DNA of 64,000 nt. Origin: Synaphobranchus kaupii (taxonomy: Eukaryota > Chordata > Actinopteri > Anguilliformes > Synaphobranchidae). The stretch is from positions 26,390,281 through 26,454,280 of the forward strand of contig CM056391.1 of NCBI GenBank assembly GCA_029718625.1, written 5' to 3'. A model generated the notes under the pieces. That model ran no database searches. It saw nothing but the letters and a program-made list of their open reading frames with translations, and was not told the DNA's origin. Positions 54,711 through 64,000 of the stretch are shown one piece after another. The position numbers were made by a program, and so were the translations under genes. How positions within the stretch are numbered: the first letter of the stretch is position 1; each line of letters opens with the position of its first letter.

Positions 54711-55631
54711 TATATAGAGCGTGCAGTTATTTATTATTGTCAGGCGCTTAACAAACTACATTATTCACCACTAAATGTGGATCACTGTACCAGTGCAAAG
54801 CAACAAAGTGTACCTCACAAATAAAAACGGATACTTCCCACCTTTATCATTATGTTCCTTCAGGGGGATATTTAGTGTAGTTGTGTAGTACACAGAACCC
54901 ATTTGGTAACCCCGTGAACTAAAGATTCATTTGATTAAATGTCCTACATTTCACCCTTAAAATCCAGCCTGATTTAGCCAGATTTCTTTGAAAGTGAATA
55001 TTTACATTGACATCCTGAATTAAAGACATTACCACCAACTGCTGTAGCGCTTTTGTCAGTGTTTGTGGATTGAATTTGTTATTGAGCCCCATGTTGGACA
55101 CCCACACTTACTTATACCCCCAGCCTGTCAGGATTTAACCTCAGTGGCGAAGCACTGAGCAGATCACCTTCTCTATCCTCTCCCCTCTACATTTAGGTTT
55201 TCGGATAGTCATTAGTGTCAAACCAATAACACTTTGCAAAGCAGACATTGACCATGTATTTTTTTGTAATTGGCTTCCTTGCGAACAAATGTATGAACAT
55301 GTATTGAGTTTTTTCTATACGGACGCTACACAAAGATATAAAACCTTGGATGCTTTTACCTGTGTAATTTTTGAGTTCAAATAGACTATTTTGTAGAACA
55401 TTAAAATGTGGCTGTACAATGACAGAGACTGGTTAACCAGACTAGAAGTTGTAAACGCTTAGTCTTCTGTTGGGACTGGGTGTGTGCAAGCTTGCGTGTA
55501 TGCCACGGTGTGTGTACGTGTGTGAGGCGCATTTAATTGTGTTGTGCTATGTTCTGCCCAGTGTTCTTTTTATTGTTCTATTTATCTGTTCCCCCCAGAA
55601 CTATGGAACAACTGAAGTTTCATTTGTAAGG

Positions 55632-55735
55632 TCCCTTCTGGAAATGTAATATACTGCAGTATATTTTAAATATATTGTGACGATAATTTTGATATATTTA
55701 CAATATACTGTAGTATATTCTTTTTCCATAAGGGG
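55632..55735. repeat. Palindromic dispersed repeat, copy 2
   Basis: CCCTTCTGGAAATGTAATAT then ACTGCAGTATATT, mirrored by AATATACTGTAGTATATT and TTCCATAAGGGG. Same family as 16982-17082. Confidence 0.65.
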
Positions 55736-57078
55736 TCATTGTTACATTCGAGTGACTTTGCCACCTCCTCTTTTAAAGGACATAATGGTTTAAGAGGACA
55801 AATCCTCTCCCTAGGGAACTTTACAAGGGTTAGTCATATGTTGCATGCTTGCCTGCAATGTTGTCTTTGTTTGTTGATCCTGTGTAAATCTGCAAAAGTA
55901 TTCTTTTTTTACTCTTTAAAGTGATTCAGATTTTTGATATTATTTCAGTGTTGTACGTTTCTGAAGTTTTTATGTGCAATGAAATATATTTTTGATACTC
56001 ACAGAAGGCTGGCTTCCAGCCGGTTTTACAATGGGAGCATTCGGGCAAGGATTTGTTTAATATAATAATGAATAGGCCTACTCCTTTAATATATGCTCAT
56101 ACAACTTCTGGAGGCATAACGTCACTGTACACACTGTTTTGGAGTTACCTGAATTTGCAAACCAAAGTTATGCCTCCATAACACCATTTATGCCTCCATA
56201 TTTGCCATTGTAAACCTGGCAGTCATCAGACACTTCTATCCATTTCTAAAATGTCCTTCATTGCACACAAAAAGTGGCTGGACAAATCAAAAACAAAACA
56301 GAGAAAATTAACTATCACTTTAAAATCTGGATTATCCTGGCATAGAGGGAGGTTCTGCCCCTTTGTCATTGAGCATGACAAATACCATAATTTACCTTCA
56401 GGTAAATTTACCTTAAATTGGCCATAGCTTGTTACCTGGCAACCAAAATTGTCACTGCCACTCCCATGCATATACCAACGTGTAAAATATATCCGTAGAT
56501 CAGGGCAGCAACACAGGGAGCTATAGAAATGGAAATGATCACAGCAATATGGGCTGATAATACCAAATGTAAATGCTAATGGAAGATTTGTACCTTGCCT
56601 AGCTGAGCACAATCAGTTTAAAATATATTGTCTAAAAGGAACTACATCAGGTCAGCATTACAGGTAGCGCTGCATTATTTGTGAAAACACCCAATGCAAT
56701 GCTGGTTTGTTTCCACTGCAGTTATTTTCCTCTGAAGTCCTGTCAGATAATTTTGCTGGATATGTTGTTTCCTTCCTACCAGGCATGCCCTGTGATTAAG
56801 GTGTGACTTTGGTATCTCTGCCAAAAGGTAATTCACAAAGGTCTCTAAATCAAAAAATACCTTTAACTCTCTCGTGAATCTTTGACAATTCAACGGTTCT
56901 GAGGTTCTGTTTGGAACCAAAGCGCTAAACTTGGAGAAACATCACATCTCCCTTTAATGTGTGTTTACAGACTGCTTCCTATCTCAGGGTAAGGGCAATG
57001 CTACTTCTGTAGGGACTGTAGAGTGAGTGTACCCATCCCCTTTTATCCTCGCTGCGAGTCGGCAGGCTGAAAGTGACA

Positions 57079-57529
57079 TGTTACGACCCCGGCACGGAGG
57101 GGCCGCAACACAAACGATTTCAAACACAAAACGTGAATATGGTCGCACAAAGCAAAGTCAAAACCGTCTTTTAAAACAGGGAATCACACAGAAATTCAAC
57201 CAGCAAATACGTACTCCCCACAGCACAGCAACACTACGACAAACTACCATATAGTAAGCGCTGCACACTACCTGAACCAAACACCACAATGCTACTTTAA
57301 AATGCGGTTTAGCGCAGCAGCAAAAACTGACAACGTGCATGAGCCATACCAGAGGTAATGCAAATGAACGAACTAACCTCGAGCTAGAGAACGCTGAAAA
57401 TACTGATGCGCTCTGGAAATGCACAACAGACGTCTGCAATTTCCAATCAAAACTGTGAGTTGAAGGAAACTCTTTAGCACACAAAAGATTTAAAGGGCCG
57501 CACTCACGAGGCAGCATAGGGACGTAACA
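57079..57529. mobile_element. Solo LTR, 451 bp, with GACA duplication
   Basis: Begins TGTTACGACCCCGGC and ends ATAGGGACGTAACA: TG...CA with inverted TGTTACG/CGTAACA tips. GACA directly flanks both sides (57075-57078 and 57530-57533). TGTTACG ends are usual for gypsy-type LTRs. No second LTR or interior in the window, so a solo LTR left by recombination is most likely. Orientation not settled. Confidence 0.75.
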
Positions 57530-57639
57530 GACAGAACGCATAAAAAGAACCCAATTTGTGTTGGTAACAATTTCCGTGCCTGTGTATGTCTGTGTGTATT
57601 TGTTGTTTGTTTGTGTGTATTTTTTACTTCTTTGCTTGT

Positions 57640-57640
57640 T

Positions 57641-57676
<36 letters not shown>

Positions 57677-57687
57677 AGAGAGAGAGA
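57640..57687. repeat. (GT)n-(GC)n-(GA)n microsatellite
   Basis: A compound simple repeat with a short GCGCGCG stretch able to adopt Z-DNA. Confidence 0.9.
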
Positions 57688-60600
57688 TATGTTGTGAATA
57701 AAGCAGTTAAAAAAAGAGGGGAAAGTAGTGGAATGGCTGTGCTGTTCTTAAAGCAGTTATAAAACAACACAGTTTGTCACATGCAAGCCTTGCAGGCAGA
57801 CCACATGTGCTATGCACTTCCAAAAGGCGTGAGGCACAACTGGACATCACCACCAGGCAGAGGTCATGACTTGGATTACTGGGGCTCAGGGAGGCTCTCT
57901 GGATATCTGTATCACTGCCGTCTCCATTCCCATCGTCAGACAAGTTCTAGCTTTTGAAGAGAGTCTTTAAAATTTGTTTCATGAAAGTCTTGGAGTATAT
58001 CAGTACTCAAAAAACGATACAGGGTAGCGCATTTTCAATAATTTCTTTGTAAATTTTAATATTCCCAGATTAGATCCGCACCAATCCTCTAATTTCCCTG
58101 AAGAGCTGCGTGAAATTTCAGTTTCACAGTTTCTGTGCGAATGTGCATGGGGTTGCCTGCTGTGAGATCTGTATCCTCTTGTGCCTTCAGGAAGGAAAAG
58201 GAAATAAGGGAATCTAATGAATGAAACAACGATTATTTCAAGTAGAGCCCTTACACTCCCCTACATGGATAATGATTTAAGAGAGAAAAATCTTCACTTG
58301 ATCCTGATCTTAATTGACCAGTGCGTACATATTCAAATATGCAAAGAATCAAATATTCTACTTCATGCCTCTTCCAGTGATTTCCCTCATGCTTTAGACT
58401 TTATGCGGTGATGTGTCAGGTTTCTCTGACTGACGGAATGGAATGAGAACTTGGCTCCTGTGCAGCCGTCAGCGTCAATGGATGTCTCTGCTGGGGCGGG
58501 TAATGGAGGCCACAGAGCATCTCTGCTTTCCTTACGCCGTCTCATTGGATAGCTGCTGTGATATAGGCATCTCTCCTAGGTGCGTAACCTTCTCCTGTCC
58601 TTCTGCCTCCTAGCCGTGGGCGTCAGGAATCGAGGAAGGGGAGCTCTAGGGCATGGGAAGGCTCTGATCATGTTATACTCCAAGGCCACTGTTGACATTT
58701 AATGTGGCGCTGCTTTCTGGTCCTTCAATCTAGTTCAGTGACCGTGTCCGTAGATAAAAACGAGATAGACGGGAAAGATAATGTCATTGAATGGTCTCCT
58801 CTGATAGTACTGCACGGCCCTAGCCTTGCTATAGGCGAAATGCATTTAACCTTGGAAAAGTGATTTAAGCTGGAATATGGAGTAGGACATTAAATGTATG
58901 TATCCTGTTATGCCTGCAACTGATGCTCATTTGACCAACTTCCCAGGCTAATGGTACATTGATTCTTGTACATTAAGCCAGATTAAATCCCTGTTTTCTC
59001 TGTGATGCCGATGATTCTCATTGTCCCAGATGTAGCACTCCTTGGAGTTCCCGTTATTGGCAGCGCCTGTGCGCAAAAGTGGCAGCATCAGCAAATTGGT
59101 CACAGAGAGCCAGTGAATGCCGCACACATTCTAACAAGGCACATGCATTACAATTACCAGCCTGCGTGTTATCCTGGAAATATATGTGCTTGTACAATCA
59201 GCGGAGATGAAAGACACAGACTGCATGAATTATTGTGGGTAGCGTGAGGCAATCCTCTACGGCAGGGAGCCGATATTCAATTAGAATGTTTTTTTTGAAG
59301 TCGCTAAATGTATTTATGTGAAAGAAGTTCTGCGGGTCAGGTTCCATTCTGTTCAACTAACAGGACTACCAAAAGGAAAGCGCACACAGTAGCTTGTGTT
59401 TGCAGCTTGGGATAAATCTGTCTGTGCTTCTTCATGTTTATTGAAGTAGCCCTCCCTGTGAAAACGATGCCTGTGAGGGGTTGGGTTACTTACCTTTTTG
59501 AGTAAATTATCTTAATAAACTCAATATAGTAAATATAATAAACTAAGTGCGTTAATACAGTAAACTATCTTTATCCCAGTTACACGTTAATTAATTTGTA
59601 CAACAAGATGTCCCTCCCGGAATTTGAAGATCTTTTGTGGCTACAAAAGCCATTTTCCAGCCTCCTCTCTCTCACTCCTCTATGTCCTTGTATAGTTTTC
59701 TCCAAGTCGGCCTTAAAAAAAGAGAACCCACATCAGCTCCGAAAGAGGCCCTCGAACTCATATCTGGAGTGCTGTGGGCGCAGTTTCCGTAGAGACACGG
59801 AGGTAGTCGCATTGAGAGATGCGTTCATGTAGCCCCGCGGGTCAACAGCAGGGGGAGGAGTCAAGACGTATTTTAAAAGAGGAGCCCAAACAGAACCCGG
59901 AAAGAGCACTGGGCACTATATTGTGGCCTCTTAAGGAAGTCTCCAACGATTCTGATTTGCCATCATTATTTTCTTTTTTGCACTCCATTTTGGAACCCAT
60001 TCCAGGCCCCCCTACTCACCAACTTCCCCCTCTCTAGTAACCCTGGAGACAGACAGTGCCGTCGCAATTGCATTAACCTCGACCCAATTGCATTTTCACT
60101 GATTATTTACTTGTTGGGCTTGATGTGCAAATGCTGGCAAGCTTCCCCTGATGGAATAGAGAGCTCTAATATCCCCACAGTCAGGTTGATGGATGTCACT
60201 GGGGAGACGGGCCTTACATCATCTGCACCACGACGAGCGTGGTGCAGGGAGGCCTGCTATGCATCCGATGCCTCCGCTCCAGCGGCGCCGTGTTAGACGC
60301 TGCCACTTTACGCTCTGCCGCCATGCTTTCTTCACGCGGTAGCTTATACGCGCCATCGCCTTGCTGCGTCTCGAGGAATGACACGACAAGCAGAAGGGCA
60401 TTAGCGCGTGTTTGCAGTCTGAGTTAGGTTTCCCGTGCCTTGCGACCGCTTAAGTTCTGAACATCGGTTCGCACTGCGCAAGGTTCAGGGTAAACATATG
60501 CGTAGGCGCCGTGAAGGAACGGCATGCACGGGTGAGCTCCGAATGAGCGAAGCCGAGCAGGTGAACCATTCTCATTTCCTATGCAAATTGATTTGGCCGT

Positions 60601-61797
60601 CTCTGCTCGGCGGCCTCCCGTGCGCAGCTCACGGTGTGAAAGTGGAGTTTTAATGGAAGCAGGAGTGAAGCGCTTTCTCAGCCTCCGCCCCCTATCGAAT
60701 TGATCCAGGTTGGCAGTGCGTTAGGTTTCCTGTTTGCCCTGTGTCTGGACAAACACTCTTGGAGCGGTCATAATCTTGCGTCCACACATGATAAACGGAG
60801 TTTAATGGGGTTGGTGTCCCAGAGGTGATGTCACTGATGACACGCCACTTGGGGTATGGGACACGTGCCTCGAACTGCTGTCTTTTTCTGATGTCGTTTT
60901 GAGTAAATAGTACCTTTGCATTGGAATAGGTAAACAGCACAAACAACACGCCATGAGTCAGAATCCCAAAACCATTCTTATACCATACAGTTATACAGTT
61001 TATTCAGTTAAATGCAAAAAGTATTGGGATAGTGACACAATTTTTGTTAGGTACTTTAGCACATTAGACTTGAAAAATAAAAATACTGAATATGAAGTTA
61101 TCAGACTGTCAGCTTTAATTTGAGGGTATCCATGTAGGAAGTACAGCCCGTTTTATACTGGCAACGACATCAGAATGCTCTGCCAGTTTTACATAGACAG
61201 GACAGAGCTGTTCAGACATGCAGGGGTTCATTGTAATAAATTGCCTTGGACAACAGATATTTTTTAAGGGAAACAGCTCCCTGACAGCAAGTATTATTGA
61301 GTGCAGTTTATTTGTTAATTATATGCATTGTTGCTTCCAAACACCAGGGGGGGTTCCACCTCTCTCCTACCCAACTCTGTTCAGTCTCGTAATGGCAGTC
61401 ATATAGGGCTGGATTGAGAGATGGCCTTAAGTCATGCGCTTAAGTGCCACTCTTGCAGCGTGGCTTTTACGCAGGGTGATCTACGCCATATTGTAACTTT
61501 AGCTCCATGGGTGCTTATCTCAAAATGTGGGTGGTGCATGGCATGACATTCTAATGACCTGTTTTGTACCTGCCCCCTGGATTTACAGGTTACTACTGTG
61601 GGGGCTGGGGGGTATACATTTTCAAGATGTCAGTGACAGTGTCTTTAATAACCAAATTGCTTTTGTAAAATCCTACCGTTGTGCATCGAAGTTGCTCTTG
61701 GGTGGTGGGGAAGGCAATGAACGTATTTATACGTCACATCATACATAGCTTTGATGAAATGATCTCCTATATTGACGACTGTGATACCCATCACACA

Positions 61798-61973
61798 CTC
61801 AGAAAAGAATTGTTGGACAATGGCTGCATGCAATATTATTAAGTAATAAATTGTGTATAGTGGTATTGTGAAGCGGCCTATATGTAATGTCTTCAACTTA
61901 ACCAGTTGAAGTCACATACTTAATAATATTACGTGCAACTACTGTCCAACAATTTCTTTTTGTGAATGCATCA
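61798..61973. mobile_element. Foldback element, about 175 bp
   Basis: GAATTGTTGGACAATGGCTG and GCAATATTATTAAGTA on the left are mirrored by TACTTAATAATATTACGTGC and CTGTCCAACAATTTC on the right. The centre contains a smaller palindrome CTTCAACTTAACCAGTTGAAG without its last base pair. Non-coding. Confidence 0.75.
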
Positions 61974-64000
61974 GAAAAAAATGATCCTGTGGCCAGGAAG
62001 GGGAGATAAATTGTGCTATGTTCTGCACCGGTACAATTTGTGGGTAGTTAATTTGCGCTTCCCAATCATTTTGCATTGTAAAAAATATCTTGTGAACGGT
62101 GAAAAGACTGGCAGCAATGTTGCCAGTGAAAAACTTAATGAATGGCAAAAAATTTATAAATCCTGTTATTTTGGGGGATGGCCATTAAAGAATGAGATGG
62201 CCATTAAATAATGAGTTATTGTCATTATTCTACATGACTTGAAACATTTTTTTAAAACATTTTACCATAAAATTACACAGTATACCATAAAAAAAACAGT
62301 TACAGGATTTCACAGTTTCTTTTTTCAAAGTACTGTCAAAGTCATTATTTAACAGTCATCCCATAAAATAACAGGAATTATACAGTTAAATCACAAAATT
62401 TATACAATTTTCGGTTTTTCACTGTCAACATTGTACAAAATTGTCTCTCTGTCAAAGTGAAAATGATCCAGACATTGTCTCTCAATTAATCCTAAAACAT
62501 GTAATATTAGTCCGTCAATCCCTTCCTTTTTTGCTGGACACGCCTCCTCTCCCTTAGACACAAGAACACGTTCACTGCTGGATACTTTGTTCGACAAATC
62601 TGGAGGGGTTAATATACCTCCAGAGATAATGAAATTGAAATCACGTGCTTTAAATTGTATGGTATGATATAGACGGTAAATCATATTTGAACATCTTTTT
62701 TCTTTTTATGAGAGCTCTTTGATAATTTCAAGTAGGCTAGGCCAAGGAAAATAAGACCAATATTTTGTTCAAATAACATGTATGCATTCTAACATCCATT
62801 TATGCGAATAAATAACATCCATAATGCTGTATTTTTCATAATCTTCTATTGGTGGCGCTAGACATAAACCCCCATTTTTTCCTAACAAAGTTGAGCGAAA
62901 AAAATGATTAAGTGAAAACTCTGAATCCGCGTATCTTGCAGACACGCCTCGTTTTCATCAAATCTGCCCCGCGCATGTAAATAGCTGAAGGTAAGCAGAA
63001 TAAGTGTAAGTGCCGTTTGCGCGCAATTATCTCAACTCTGAATCTGGCCCATAGTGTCTTAGACTAAAGTCTAGCTATGGCCTCTAGCCTATGTGGTAAA
63101 TTACATGCAATAAAAAAAAATGCATTCTCTGTTATTCAGTATTGTAAGTTTGTATACAGTAGTATTGTGCAGCGGTAGTATTCCTGGTAGTATGGCAGTA
63201 GTAGTAGAAAGTAGTATGGTTATCAGTAGTACTGGTAGTAAGGAAGATTACTGATTTTAATGTTCGTTTTGTCACTATAGCAATGGTCATGAATGATTTA
63301 TTTGCTTTTATGCCCACGTCATTTTGTTGATAGTTGATACTGTTGATAGTGAAAGTGTGTATCTGGCCGGATGCCATGGGGATCCTCATAGCTGTATGTC
63401 AGTTGCCTGTACTCTACCGGCAGGGCCATGCTGACAGCATTTAGTCTCTCTCAAAGGAAGGATACATGTGGAACAGCAGTATTCTGCTTTGCATGGACCG
63501 TTCCTGTAAAGAGATTAAACAATATGTAGAATAGTTTAGAGAATATGTGTCTGTGAGGAAAAAGTAAGGTCTGGGAGCCATAGATATGCTGATGAGATGG
63601 ATATAGATTCCAATGAGAAGATGGATGTTAGAGATCAATATCCAATATCACTATGCACTCCTTATACTGCATTTAAACCAGTTGAAAACATGGGATTACA
63701 TTTTTAGCTGCAGTGTGCAGAAAGTAGAGTGAAGAGCAATTACAACTCTTTTTTTGATTTATATTTCACATTGTGCATTAAGCCTAATTTAAATACCTCT
63801 GCTGGTTCCAGCAAGGCAATAATCAACCCCCCCTCACCACTATAATAGTAATAGTTTGCTGATGTAAGCTTGTTGATGATTTATTGTGCCTCTAGCCGCA
63901 GCTCCACAAATTCATTTTGGCCTTAAGCTGCGGCTTCCTTTTTTTTGTTGTATATTTAAGTATTTTCACCCCCCTTTGCCTCGGCCCCTTTAAACAGGCT

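Larger units (their letters stand above)
51327..64000 (+). other. mapk8ip1: mapk8ip1 intron 1 (partial)
   Basis: No further coding exon recognised. Contents listed separately: a truncated retrocopy, palindromes, a Tc1 remnant, a solo LTR, microsatellites and a foldback element. Stretches such as 59030-59240, 60100-60200 and 63840-63950 have even base composition and could be conserved regulatory elements, but that needs alignment. Confidence 0.6.

Noticed and set aside
59002..59247. 81-codon + frame in mapk8ip1 intron
   Set aside because: No recognisable domain; region may be conserved non-coding DNA instead.

Overview
This window is vertebrate nuclear DNA, almost certainly from a ray-finned fish. 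It has split genes with GT-AG introns, long AT-rich introns, many microsatellites and foldback elements, a DD34E Tc1 transposon, and SINE/LINE tails with the GGATA hairpin known from eel UnaL2-type elements. The gene order slc35c1, cry2, mapk8ip1, all on the + strand, is the order found around human SLC35C1-CRY2-MAPK8IP1 on 11p11.2. The species cannot be fixed from the sequence; an early-branching teleost such as an elopomorph is possible but unproven.

Layout. 1-17.1 kb: no gene recognised. It holds a tRNA-derived SINE (7.9-8.2 kb), a 43-bp minisatellite of about 17 copies (9.2-9.9 kb), a foldback element (11.3-11.8 kb) and a nested cluster in which a long-armed foldback element (13.1-16.2 kb) has received a dead Tc1 transposon, a small MITE and a LINE/SINE 3' tail. 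17.2-19.6 kb: slc35c1, GDP-fucose transporter, two coding exons, 353 aa. 21.1-41.8 kb: cry2, eleven coding exons, 573 aa, with an E-box pair upstream and probably a separate 3'UTR exon. Its introns carry several MITE-like elements. 43.5-48.9 kb: a young LTR retroelement on the - strand with an intact gag and no recognisable pol. 51.2 kb: an 83-bp first coding exon of mapk8ip1 (JIP1), which I recognised from its protein. Its first intron runs off the window and contains a 5'-truncated retrocopy with an 11-bp target duplication, a Tc1 remnant, a solo LTR and a foldback element.

Function. slc35c1 moves GDP-fucose into the Golgi. cry2 is a circadian repressor. mapk8ip1 encodes a JNK scaffold. They are neighbours by old synteny, not by a shared pathway. 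Most notable: cry2 carries valine at position 108 within the conserved G106-K-E-R109 patch, and the same codon makes a strong cryptic splice donor inside exon 3. Exon 6 has a cluster of five changes in a normally near-invariant stretch. Inverted repeats flank cry2 exons 8-10. The LTR element is a gag-only, probably non-autonomous family. Nothing in the window looks like a wholly new biological system; its interest lies in these details.
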